DNA from: Nocardia cyriacigeorgica GUH-2
GTDB lineage: Bacteria; Actinomycetota; Actinomycetes; Mycobacteriales; Mycobacteriaceae
Direction: 5' to 3'
Length of the DNA stretch: 64,000 bases
Assembly: GCF_000284035.1 (NCBI RefSeq)
Contig: NC_016887.1
Span: forward strand, 4,960,001-5,024,000
Part shown: in pieces, positions 15,518-23,751 of the stretch
Layout: each line of letters opens with the position of its first letter
How positions within the stretch are numbered: the first letter of the stretch is position 1
Notes under the pieces: model-generated
Database searches by the model: none
Told to the model about the DNA's origin: nothing
What the model saw: the letters and a program-made list of their open reading frames with translations, nothing else
Translations under genes and position numbers: made by a program

Positions 15518-16168
15518 CTGGACACGCTGTGGACTTTCGTGGTGAACCGGCGCGACCAACTGCTCACCGACTCCTATCTGCATGTGTCGGCCGTCGTGCA
15601 GTCGGTGGTGCTCGGCGCCGTGGTCGCGGTGGCCCTCGGGGTGCTGGTCTATCGCAGTCCGCTCGGGTCCTCGATCGCCACCGCCGCGGCCAGCACGATT
15701 CTCACGATTCCCTCGTTCGCCCTGCTGGGCTTGCTGATTCCGCTGCTGGGGCTCGGCGTCGCGCCCACCATCACCGCGATGGTGTTGTATGCGCTGCTGC
15801 CGATTCTGCGTAACACGATCGTCGGGCTCGCGGCGGTCGATCCGGCGATTACCGATGCGGCGCGCGGTGTGGGGATGGACCGGCTGCGGGTGCTGGCCCG
15901 CATCGAACTCCCGCTGGCCTGGCCCGCGATCCTGACCGGCATCCGGATCAGCACCCAGATGCTGATGGGCATTCTCGCCATCGCTGCCTATGCCAAGGGG
16001 CCCGGCCTCGGCAATCTGATCCTGACCGGCCTCACCCGGCTCGGCACCCCGAATGCCGTGCCGCAGGCCCTGACCGGCACCGTCCTCATCATCGTCCTCG
16101 CGCTGACGCTGGACGGTCTGCTGCTGCTCCTGGGCCGATTCACCACGTCGAAAGGGATCCGTGTCTGA
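15518..16168 (+). CDS. Osmoprotectant ABC transporter permease (OpuC/ProZ type)
   Basis: This permease has about five membrane helices and the EAA-type loop (ITDAARGVGMDRLRVLARIELPLAWPAIL) of glycine-betaine/choline/carnitine importers. The best start appears to be CTG at 15518, giving LDTLWTFVVNRRDQLL: GGGGAGG at 15503-15509 is eight bases away. The GTG at 15539 has no Shine-Dalgarno and would cut the conserved N-terminus. It is the first gene of a four-gene operon and overlaps the ATPase gene by eight bases. Confidence 0.85.
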   Translation: MDTLWTFVVNRRDQLLTDSYLHVSAVVQSVVLGAVVAVALGVLVYRSPLGSSIATAAASTILTIPSFALLGLLIPLLGLGVAPTITAMVLYALLPILRNTIVGLAAVDPAITDAARGVGMDRLRVLARIELPLAWPAILTGIRISTQMLMGILAIAAYAKGPGLGNLILTGLTRLGTPNAVPQALTGTVLIIVLALTLDGLLLLLGRFTTSKGIRV

Positions 16169-17333
16169 CTCCGAACCCGTGTCCGGCGTCGAGATCGTGC
16201 TCGACTCGGTCACCAAACGCTATGGCGACCAGCGGCAACCGGCGGTCGACAACGTCAGCCTGACCATCCCGGCCGGCGAAATCGTGGTGCTGGTCGGGCC
16301 GTCGGGCTGCGGTAAGACCACCACCATGCGGATGATCAACCGGTTGATCGAGCCGACCTCGGGCACCATCACCATCGGCGGCAAGGACGCGCTGTCGATC
16401 GATCCCGACCAGTTGCGCCGCGGCATCGGCTATTCCATCCAGCAGGCCGGGCTGTTCCCGCATATGACCGTCGCCAAGAACGTCGCGACGGTGCCGGGGC
16501 TGATCGGCTGGGATCGCAACCGGATCGCGGCTCGCACCGACGAGATGCTCGCGTTGGTGGGGCTCGATCCGGATATCTATCGGCACCGGTATCCGCGCCA
16601 GCTCTCCGGTGGTCAGCAGCAGCGGGTCGGGGTGGCGCGGGCGCTGGCGGCGGATCCGCCGGTGCTGTTGATGGACGAGCCGTTCGGCGCGGTCGACCCG
16701 ATCACCCGCGGCCTGCTCCAGGACGAGCTGATGCGTTTGCAGGCCGAGCTGCGCAAGACCATCGTGTTCGTCACCCACGATTTCAACGAGGCGGTGAAGC
16801 TCGGCGACCGAATCGCGGTGCTGGGCAACCAGTCCCGCATCCTCCAATACGACACCCCTGCCGCGATTCTGGCCGATCCGGCCGATGAGACCGTTGCCGG
16901 GTTCGTCGGCGCCGATGCCTCGCTCAAACAGCTCACCTTGACGCGGGTGCGTGATGTGGAGTTGGGCAGCTGCCCGACCGCGACCGAGGACGAATCGGTC
17001 GGCCGGCTGCGGCAGGAGCTGGACGGCCGCGACTGGCCGTGGGCGCTGATCCTCGACTCCCAGCAACGCCCGGCGCGCTGGGTGTCGGCCGCGCAGCTCG
17101 CGCACGCCGATTCGCTCGACGGTGTGGGAAGCCCAGTGGGCGAGCTCGTGTCGCTGCAATCGACCTTGCAAGATGCACTCGAAGCCCTGCTCGCCGACAG
17201 CACCGCGACGGCGGTGGTCACCGGACGCCGTGGTGAGTACGCGGGGTTGATCACCATCGACACGCTGGTCGGGCACCTGGCGCAGCTGCGGGCCGAACAT
17301 ACCGACCTCGCTCACGGAGTTCAGCGGCCATGA
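16161..17333 (+). CDS. Osmoprotectant ABC transporter ATP-binding protein
   Basis: The 390-residue ATPase has Walker A GPSGCGKTT, the Q-loop, signature LSGGQQQRVGVARAL, Walker B VLLMDEPFGAVD and the H-loop FVTHDFNEA. A C-terminal region of about 120 residues resembles the degenerate CBS pair of OpuCA/ProV, which senses ionic strength in characterised homologues. The start is GTG at 16161. The stop overlaps the next permease gene by four bases (ATGA). Confidence 0.9.
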   Translation: MSDSEPVSGVEIVLDSVTKRYGDQRQPAVDNVSLTIPAGEIVVLVGPSGCGKTTTMRMINRLIEPTSGTITIGGKDALSIDPDQLRRGIGYSIQQAGLFPHMTVAKNVATVPGLIGWDRNRIAARTDEMLALVGLDPDIYRHRYPRQLSGGQQQRVGVARALAADPPVLLMDEPFGAVDPITRGLLQDELMRLQAELRKTIVFVTHDFNEAVKLGDRIAVLGNQSRILQYDTPAAILADPADETVAGFVGADASLKQLTLTRVRDVELGSCPTATEDESVGRLRQELDGRDWPWALILDSQQRPARWVSAAQLAHADSLDGVGSPVGELVSLQSTLQDALEALLADSTATAVVTGRRGEYAGLITIDTLVGHLAQLRAEHTDLAHGVQRP

Positions 17334-18121
17334 CCGCCTCAGTGAGCACATCCGCGACCGGAAAGCCCGCGACCACCCCGGCGACGCAGCGACGAGCGGA
17401 GCGGCTGCGGCTGCTGGTGCAGCCCGCACTGGTGGTGATCCTGGCGGCGGGCGTGCTGATCTGGGCGTTCAACCGGGATCTGACGGTCACCCAGCAGGCC
17501 AGTCTGAACGCGTCGAATATCGCGAAGGTGACCTGGCAGCATGTGCTGATCACGGTGACCGTGGTGCTCATCGTGGTGGCGTTGGCGGTGCCGCTCGGGA
17601 CGTTGCTGTCGCGGCCGCGCTACCGCAAGCTCGCGCCGATTTTCGTCGGGATCGCCAATATCGGCGCCGCCGCGCCCGCCATCGGCCTGATCGTGCTGTT
17701 CTATCTGGTCACCAAGACCACCGGTTTCTGGATCGGAGTCGCGCCCATCGCCTTCTATTCACTGCTTCCGGTGTTGCGCAATACGATCCTCGGCTACCAG
17801 CAGGTGGATCGGACGTTGATCGACGCCGGACGCGGGCAGGGCATGTCGACGCGGACGGTCTTGCGGCGCATCGAGTTCCCGCTCGCGGTGCCCTACATCC
17901 TGGCGGGTCTGCGCACCTCGCTGGTGCTGGCGGTGGGAACGGCGACGTTGTCGTTCCTGGTCAGCGCGGGTGGGCTCGGCATTCTCATCGATACCGGATA
18001 CAAGTTGCGCGACAACGTGACTCTCGTCGTCGGCGCCGTGCTCGCCGTCGCGCTGGCACTGCTGGTCGATTGGCTCGGGGCGCTGGCCGAAGAGTTCCTC
18101 GGACCTCGGGGGTTGTCATGA
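17330..18121 (+). CDS. Second osmoprotectant ABC permease
   Basis: The 263-residue permease has an N-terminal membrane helix (LVVILAAGVLIWAFNRDL), five further helices and the EAA loop (LIDAGRGQGMSTRTVLRRIEFPLAVPYIL). It is paralogous to the permease at 15518; OpuC-type systems use two different permeases. Start and stop both overlap the neighbours (ATGA). Confidence 0.9.
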   Translation: MTASVSTSATGKPATTPATQRRAERLRLLVQPALVVILAAGVLIWAFNRDLTVTQQASLNASNIAKVTWQHVLITVTVVLIVVALAVPLGTLLSRPRYRKLAPIFVGIANIGAAAPAIGLIVLFYLVTKTTGFWIGVAPIAFYSLLPVLRNTILGYQQVDRTLIDAGRGQGMSTRTVLRRIEFPLAVPYILAGLRTSLVLAVGTATLSFLVSAGGLGILIDTGYKLRDNVTLVVGAVLAVALALLVDWLGALAEEFLGPRGLS

Positions 18122-19185
18122 AGGCGGGGTACGCGGCTCCTGGGCGGTGTCCCCGGCCGGGCGTCGGGCGGCGAGATCGCCAGCGAGACAGCTCATCAGG
18201 TCGACTCCGGAAGCGCGGGCTTCGGGTCGGGCTCGGCCTGCTGGTGTTCGCTCTGCTGCTCACCGGCTGCGGATTGGAGGCAGGCAGTGCCGTCCCGCTG
18301 CGCGTCGGACCCGGCAGTATCCAGCCGGTTCCCGAACTGGCCGGTGTGTCGATCACGGTGGGCTCCAAGGATTTCACCGAGCAGAACATCCTCGGCTACA
18401 TCATCGAATTCGCGATGGTCGCGGCCGGCGCCGAGGTGCGCGACCTGACCAATATCCAGGGCTCCAACAGTCTGCGCGACGCCCAGCTGCACGGCCAGAT
18501 CGATATCGCCTACGACTACACCGGTACCGGCTGGATGAACTATCTCGGCAACGAGACCCCCATCCCGGACGAGATCGGTCAATTCGAGGCCGTCCGCGAC
18601 GCCGACCTCGCCGCCCACGACATGGTCTGGGCCGCCATGGCACCGATGAACAACACCTACGCCCTGGTCACCAATGCCGCCACCGCCGCCGAAACCGGCG
18701 TGCGCACCCTGTCCGATTACGCCCGGCTGGTCGCCACCGACCCGGCGAAGGCCGCCACCTGCGTCGGTACCGAATTCAATGTCCGCCGCGACGGATTCCC
18801 CGGCATGGCCCGCAAATACGGCATCGACGAGGGCGCCGTGCAGAAGCGCCTGGTCCAGGATGCGCTGGTCTACACCTCCGTCGCCGACGGCCGGCAATGC
18901 CGCTTCGGCTCCGTCGCCGCCACCGACGGCCGCATCCCCTCCCTGGGTCTCCTTCTCCTCGAAGACGACCAGCGCTTCTTCCCGAAGTACAACGCCGCCC
19001 TCGTCATGCGGCGCGATTTCGCCGAAGCCCATCCCCGGGTCATCGACGTCATGGAACCCATCTCGGCGCTGCTGACCAACGAAACGATCACCGAACTCAA
19101 CCGCCAGGTGGATGTGGACGGTCGCGAGCCGTCCGAGGTCGCACGCGACTGGCTGGTGGCCGAAGGGTTCGTCACCAAGGGGTGA
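18118..19185 (+). CDS. Osmoprotectant-binding lipoprotein
   Basis: A quaternary-amine-binding protein (OpuCC/ProX family), recognisable by SITVGSKDFTEQNILGYI, DIAYDYTGTGWMNYLG and the C-terminal LNRQVDVDGREPSEVARDWL. The signal peptide ends in the lipobox LLLTGC. The ATG at 18118 overlaps the permease stop but leaves a long basic stretch (about 30 residues) before the hydrophobic core, so a downstream start is possible. It completes the permease-ATPase-permease-binding protein operon for uptake of glycine betaine, choline or similar solutes. Confidence 0.88.
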   Translation: MKAGYAAPGRCPRPGVGRRDRQRDSSSGRLRKRGLRVGLGLLVFALLLTGCGLEAGSAVPLRVGPGSIQPVPELAGVSITVGSKDFTEQNILGYIIEFAMVAAGAEVRDLTNIQGSNSLRDAQLHGQIDIAYDYTGTGWMNYLGNETPIPDEIGQFEAVRDADLAAHDMVWAAMAPMNNTYALVTNAATAAETGVRTLSDYARLVATDPAKAATCVGTEFNVRRDGFPGMARKYGIDEGAVQKRLVQDALVYTSVADGRQCRFGSVAATDGRIPSLGLLLLEDDQRFFPKYNAALVMRRDFAEAHPRVIDVMEPISALLTNETITELNRQVDVDGREPSEVARDWLVAEGFVTKG

Positions 19186-19198
19186 GCACGCCCGTCGC

Positions 19199-19639
19199 TC
19201 AGTTCGGCATGCCGGCGACGAATCGGGTGAGTAGGTCGGCGAATTGGGTTCGCTCGCTGTCGGACCAGGTGTGCGTGGCATGGGCGAAGGCGTCGATGCG
19301 GCGCTGATGAGCGGACCGAAGTGCGGCCCGTCCCGCAGGGGTTACCACCAACAGTGATCGGCGGCCGTCGGATTGGTCGGCGATGCGTTCGATATACCCG
19401 GCATCGACGGCGGCGGCCACCAGCCTGCTGGCTCGAGGGCGGTCCACCGCGAGGACTTCGGCGACTGTGGAGACGGTGGGATCCGTCGCGGCCGCAACCA
19501 CATCGAGCACATCGAAGGCCTGACCGGCGGGTTCACCCTCGGGCGCCAGGCTGCGCCGGGTCTGGCGACGGCGGATCTCCACCATGGCGCGTTCGATTCG
19601 CTCGACGTCGTTCACGGCAGAAATGGTAGCGCTGGACAT
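19199..19639 (-). CDS. MarR-family regulator
   Basis: The 146-residue product has a MarR winged helix: VSTVAEVLAVDRPRASRLVAAAVDAGYIERIADQSDGRRSLLV is the HTH and wing, here described by its positions 56-98, and LTRFVAGM closes the dimer helix. It ends 14 bases from the convergent osmoprotectant operon and starts 51 bases from a second MarR-like gene read to the right. TTGT/ACAA half-sites fill that gap and overlap the likely -10 (CATAAT) eight bases before the ATG, so autoregulation from a leaderless transcript is likely. Confidence 0.85.
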   Translation of the reverse strand: MSSATISAVNDVERIERAMVEIRRRQTRRSLAPEGEPAGQAFDVLDVVAAATDPTVSTVAEVLAVDRPRASRLVAAAVDAGYIERIADQSDGRRSLLVVTPAGRAALRSAHQRRIDAFAHATHTWSDSERTQFADLLTRFVAGMPN

Positions 19640-19643
19640 CTAT

Positions 19644-19666
19644 TTGTATTATGACAACTATATTGT
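19644..19666. promoter_or_regulatory. Composite TTGT/ACAA operator over two divergent -10 elements
   Basis: TTGTATTATGACAA (19644-19657) and the overlapping ACAA-N5-TTGT (19654-19666) form three alternating half-sites. They cover CATAAT of the leftward marR gene and TATATT (19659-19664) of the rightward fusion gene. Binding here would block both promoters. Confidence 0.55.
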
Positions 19667-19690
19667 GCAGCTCCTCTGGAAGGCCGCTCC

Positions 19691-20389
19691 ATGCGCCACT
19701 TACTCTGTGTCCTCGCGGTACTCACTGTCACGGCCTGCTCCTCACCGGCCCCGGAATCGGGGCCGAGCACCAGCCCGCCGGTGTCCTCGGGCTCGGATTC
19801 GGAGCCCGGCTCCCGCGCCGGTTCCGGGGCCGACTCCGACGGCGGCTCCAGCTGCGGCGCGGACTCGGGCCGCGACTCCGGCTCGGGTTCGAGTTCGGAT
19901 GCCAGCGCGGGCCCCAGTCCCGGGTCCAGCGCGGACCCCGGCCCTGGCTCGGACTCCGGCCCCTCATCCGGCTCCCAGCAGGACCGCATGATCGGCTTCC
20001 GGCTCAAGCGGCTCGATCAACTCATCGAGACCACCTTCGACCAGCTGCTCGGCAAGGCCGGGCTGGATCGTCGCGAATGGCAGACCCTCAACACGATCAG
20101 TCGCGGCCCGGCCGACGAAGCGCAGCTCACCGATGCCCTGCGCCCATTTTGGGAAGCCAACGGCGAGAAGATCTCCGACGTGCTCGGCACCCTGATGACC
20201 CGCGGCTGGCTGCACCGCGACGCCGACGGCCGCTACACCCTGACTCCCGCAGGCCAGTCGGCTCATCAGACCGCCATAACCGAGGTCGGCAGCCTGCGCG
20301 AGCGGATGACCGAGGGAGTCAGCGCCCAGGAGTTCACCCAGATGATGGACGTCCTGCACCGCATGATCGTCAACCTGGAAACGCCCTGA
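19691..20389 (+). CDS. Lipoprotein leader fused to a MarR-like winged helix
   Basis: The 232-residue frame starts with a complete lipoprotein signal (MRHLLCVLAVLTVTAC, lipobox VTAC). A Ser/Gly/Pro/Asp-rich linker of about 80 residues follows, then from residue 100 a MarR-type domain (MIGFRLKRLDQLIE, KISDVLGTLMTRGWLHRDADG, YTLTPAGQ). GGAAGG lies seven bases before the ATG, so translation from 19691 is credible. However AGGA also precedes an internal ATG at 19988, which would give a free 133-residue MarR protein. A lipidated, exported DNA-binding domain makes no obvious sense. Possible explanations are two products, a recent fusion, or a domain used for something other than DNA binding. Confidence 0.65.
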   Translation: MRHLLCVLAVLTVTACSSPAPESGPSTSPPVSSGSDSEPGSRAGSGADSDGGSSCGADSGRDSGSGSSSDASAGPSPGSSADPGPGSDSGPSSGSQQDRMIGFRLKRLDQLIETTFDQLLGKAGLDRREWQTLNTISRGPADEAQLTDALRPFWEANGEKISDVLGTLMTRGWLHRDADGRYTLTPAGQSAHQTAITEVGSLRERMTEGVSAQEFTQMMDVLHRMIVNLETP

Positions 20390-20589
20390 CTCCGCGCACC
20401 AGTGTCCCGCCTGCCCATCGAGTACGACGTTCCTGGACCGCAGGCTCGTGCCGGGCCGATGGATTCGCGCACCTGGCTCGGAACGTCCACCCGACCGCAC
20501 GCAGCCGTGTCCCGCAGCCGCAGCGATACGCTCGCCGGGAATGATCACCGCAGGCCACCCACCTGCCCGACCCGGCAAGGAGCACTCAC

Positions 20590-22000
20590 ATGCCCGACCC
20601 GGACGGTTCGAATCGCTCGCCCTCCGGCCCGCACGACCCCGGCCGACCGGCCCCGGAACCGAACAGCCCCAACCGCCGGGACCACGATGCGGCGGCGTCG
20701 ACAAGCTACGGCCACGCGCCCGCCCCGGACGCCGCGAATCTGCCCTCCCCCGCCCCGGCGCGCGCCGTCCTCTTCGGCGTCCCACCGGCGGGCCGACGGC
20801 TGCCAGGCGCGGCCCGCACGGCCCTGGCCTTCGGGGCGCCCGCGCTGGTTGCCGCGCTGCTGGGGCATGAGCAGCAGGGGCTGATCGCGGCGCTGGGTTC
20901 GTTCGCGGTGATTTTCGGGGAGGGGCGGGTGTATCGGCAGCGGTGGCGGGCGATCGGGTGGGCGGCGGTGGGGTTGATCGCGGCGGCGTGTGCCGGGGCG
21001 TTCGCGGGGGCGGCGATTCATCGGCATACGGCGGCGGGTGGGGCGCATGCGTGGCTGCTGGTGCTTGTCGTGTTGATGGCCGGGGTGGCGGTGATCAGCA
21101 CGTTTGTGAATTCCGCGCTGCGGTTGGGGCCGCCGGGTGGGTTCTTCTTCGTGCTCGCGGTCGGGATCGGCGCGACGGTGACCGGTGCCGGGGTGTCGCC
21201 GGGCGCGGTGGCGCTGTGGGCTTCGGCGGGGGCGGTGAGCGCGATGGTCGTGGGTATGTCGGGGGCGTTGCGGTATCCGCACGCCCCGGAGGAGAACGCC
21301 GTCGCGGCCGCGGTGGACGCGGTGAACGCCTACGACGGACTCGAGCGCGGCTCGGATGATCTCGTGCCCGCCCGCTACACCGCGGGCATGAAGATCCAGA
21401 CCGCCTGGACATTGCTCGACGACGCCTGCCGCACCGACCCCGGTCAGGAACCGGCGCGCACCCTGACCGAAGCCCAGTCACGTTTCGCCGCCGCGCTGCA
21501 CCGCAACGGCGTCGACGACGCCGACGCCCTGTTCGACACCGGCCGTCCGGCCCCGACTCCACGCCCGTCGTTGCGGTTCCGCCTGGCCCGCTCGCTGTCA
21601 CCGGACAGTCATGCCGCCGTGGCGGCATGTGCTCGGTGTGGTGATCGGGTTGGGCGTGTTGTGGCTGGTCGATCGCCACGCGCACCGCCGCGTCCTGCTG
21701 CGCAACGACCGCCGCGTCATCGAATCGCTGGACCGGCTGTTGAGCGCGTTGCGCAAGGACCCCGGTCGGGTACCGGAAGTCCGCAAGGAACTGGAGTTCG
21801 AGTTGATGGGCTCGACCCTCGCCGAAATCGACGCCGCCCACAACGAACCCGCATGGGCCCCGACCCAGTGGGCGCACCACGAGCGGGTCCATCGCCTCGG
21901 CCACCGCGTGCTCGCGGCCACCTGGAATCTGGGACCGGACCGGCCGGCCGATTCCGATCAGCTCGCACGATGGTCCGAGAGCGTCGACGCGGTGCGCTAG
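20590..22000 (+). pseudogene. FUSC-type membrane protein gene, frameshifted with internal loss
   Basis: The first part (20590 to about 21628) encodes a Pro-rich N-terminus, six hydrophobic segments and a cytoplasmic helical region ending LARSLSPDSHAAVAA, the pattern of FUSC/aromatic-acid exporter proteins. The second membrane domain expected after this motif is missing. The homologous C-terminal part (HVLGVVIGLGVLWLVDRHAH to the stop at 22000) continues in the +1 frame. The join coincides with a 20-base hairpin. AAGGAG precedes the ATG at 20590. Either the gene is inactivated by deletion, or the assembly has lost sequence at the hairpin. Frame 0 alone stays open to 22212, but that tail has no coding character. 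Confidence 0.65.
21610..21629. repeat. Hairpin at the FUSC frame break
   Basis: CATGCCGCC and GGCGGCATG form nine-base arms separated by GT, exactly where the FUSC reading frame changes and the expected second membrane domain is absent. Confidence 0.7.
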
Positions 22001-22092
22001 GTGAAAGCTCTGATCGGCCCGCCACCTCCACGCATTTCTCCACCAACGACAAGGTCCGCGCACGGCCCCTCTCGATCGAGGAGAAAACCTGT

Positions 22093-22133
22093 GCATCCCG
22101 AGTCCCGTTGTGCACTAACAGGACTCGGGATGC
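22093..22133. terminator. Bidirectional hairpin between convergent genes
   Basis: Perfect 13-base arms GCATCCCGAGTCC (22093-22105) and GGACTCGGGATGC (22121-22133) with a 15-base loop lie between the end of the FUSC-type gene and the end of the FBP gene, so they can terminate both. Confidence 0.65.
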
Positions 22134-22202
22134 GGCGGGCGGGTTCTCTGGTGTCGGCCCATGGCATCTACCTCCTTCACTGTCGTCATGGTCATTGCCG
22201 GA

Positions 22203-22691
22203 TCAGCTGTAGAGCCGGGAGATGAACGCGTTCAGGTTCTCGCGGACGCGTTCGATCTTTTCCTCGGTGGTGAGATCCTCGCGGTAGCGGCTGCCCAGGG
22301 CGGGCCGCTTCTTGCCGCGCGCGTACAGCGAGCAGGCCAGATCGGTGCACATATAGGTGCCGACCGAGTTACCGCGACGCCCGGATTCGCCCGCCTTGTG
22401 CGCGGTCAGCAGCGACACGCCACCACCGGTATGCGTGGTGAGGCAGATCGTGCACATCTGCGCGCGCCCCGATCCACCGGTTTCGTAGCGAAACGCCACG
22501 CCGACGAGGCGATCGTCACCCGGCGCGACGAAATAGCACCGTCCGGGAAACGACGGATCGCTCCAGCCGAGGAAATCGAGGTCCTCCCACGGGCGCTGGT
22601 CCAGGTCGCGCGGCACCGGTAATCGCTTGGCCTCTCCTTTGGAGCAGTTGATGAACGACGACCGGATGTCGCGTTCGGTGACGGGTTGCAT
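22203..22691 (-). CDS. FBP-type treble-clef zinc-finger protein (FusB C-terminal domain-like)
   Basis: This 162-residue protein has the layout of FBP_C proteins, named after the zinc-finger domain of the fusidic-acid resistance/EF-G-binding protein FusB. Putative zinc ligands are the CxxC in MCTICLTTHTGGG and CTDLAC further on. The surrounding FLGWSDPSFPGRCYFV and RYREDLTTEEKIERVREN segments fit the family. FusB proteins release fusidic-acid-stalled EF-G from ribosomes; actinobacterial members are mostly untested. The start at 22691 (MQPVTERDIRSSF) is followed directly by the domain. The frame continues upstream but is antisense to the next gene. Confidence 0.8.
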   Translation of the reverse strand: MQPVTERDIRSSFINCSKGEAKRLPVPRDLDQRPWEDLDFLGWSDPSFPGRCYFVAPGDDRLVGVAFRYETGGSGRAQMCTICLTTHTGGGVSLLTAHKAGESGRRGNSVGTYMCTDLACSLYARGKKRPALGSRYREDLTTEEKIERVRENLNAFISRLYS

Positions 22692-22893
22692 GGTGATGCT
22701 CCCTTCGGGTCGTTGATGGACAAACCGGGGTGACGTTAGGGGCTCGCACCGCGATGGACAACCGGTTTTCCACCGGGCGGCGCGGCAAGCGGCTCGAATC
22801 CCGGTGCGGGCAGACCATGCGAAATCGCCGGACCCGGGCACCCGCCTGTCTACACTCGACCGGCACGGATACGCACTGACGAGGCGGTGGCTC

Positions 22894-23652
22894 ATGGCGT
22901 TCGCGAGGTCGATATCGGTGTTCGGTGCGGCACTCGCGCTGACGCTGGCGGGCTGCGGTTCCGCCGACGACCCCACCGGTCCCGCCACCCAGTTGGCCAC
23001 CACCACCCAGGCGGGCCCGGCGGCCGAGGACCCCTCCGCGAGCCCGAGCCCGTCGCCGACGACCACGACCACCGAGGCAGCCCAGCCCACCGAGGTCATC
23101 TCCCTCACCGCCGTCGACGCCGAGGGACGGCCCACCGACGGCTTCACCGTCATCAGTCCCGACCCCTACGGCACCCTCAACTGCCGCAACGCCGCGCCGA
23201 GCCACTCCGCGTCCACCGCGGGCATCTATCACTGCGGCGCCTCCGCCGATGCCGCCGACGTCTGCTGGCCGACGCCCGCGCGCGACGAACTGCTCTGCGC
23301 CAACGACCCGTGGAAGCGCGAACTGCGCCGCTACACCGTCGACCCACCGCTGCAACCCATCGGCGCCACCGAATCCCCCGAACCCTGGGCGCTCGAACTC
23401 GCCGACGGCCGTCAGTGCCGCATTCGCGTGGGCGGCGCGTGGGGCGGGCGGTCCGACGGCATGGTCGGCGCGTACTCGTGCACCGGCGGTTCCGAGGTGG
23501 TGCTGCAGGCCGCCGACGCCCGCACCGCGATCGACAAGTCATCGGATACCTGGCGGGTCGCGATGGGTGAGCTCGGCGCGGGCGAACCCGATTTCCCGCC
23601 GCCCACCATGGTGGATGTGCGCACCGCCTATTTCGCCGCTGCCGCGAACTGA
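22894..23652 (+). CDS. Lipoprotein of unknown function
   Basis: A 252-residue lipoprotein with lipobox ALTLAGC, a Thr/Ala/Pro-rich linker of about 45 residues and a compact domain with six or more Cys, including TLNCRNAAP, GIYHCGASADAADVCW, ELLCAND, GRQCRIRVGGAW and AYSCTGG. The Cys pairs imply a disulphide-stabilised extracytoplasmic domain. The start at 22894 (MAFARSISVFG) puts the signal peptide at the N-terminus; an upstream in-frame ATG at 22804 is less likely. The family is not recognised. It may form an operon with the esterase 70 bases downstream. Confidence 0.75.
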   Translation: MAFARSISVFGAALALTLAGCGSADDPTGPATQLATTTQAGPAAEDPSASPSPSPTTTTTEAAQPTEVISLTAVDAEGRPTDGFTVISPDPYGTLNCRNAAPSHSASTAGIYHCGASADAADVCWPTPARDELLCANDPWKRELRRYTVDPPLQPIGATESPEPWALELADGRQCRIRVGGAWGGRSDGMVGAYSCTGGSEVVLQAADARTAIDKSSDTWRVAMGELGAGEPDFPPPTMVDVRTAYFAAAAN

Positions 23653-23751
23653 GCCGATCTCGCTGCGTCGCGGCGCACGGTTTGGGTAACGTCGCCAGTC
23701 AGCAACGATTGAGCACCACGGATGCACCGACCACGAACAGGCGGGATATCA

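Noticed and set aside
13415..16216. Leftward frame of 933 codons reading through the MFS gene
   Set aside because: Only the part from 14857 has protein-like sequence; the rest is antisense to marR and the ABC permease gene.
19745..19985. CRISPR-like or tandem repeat array
   Set aside because: Repetition comes from Ser/Gly/Pro codons in one reading frame; there are no constant repeats or spacers.
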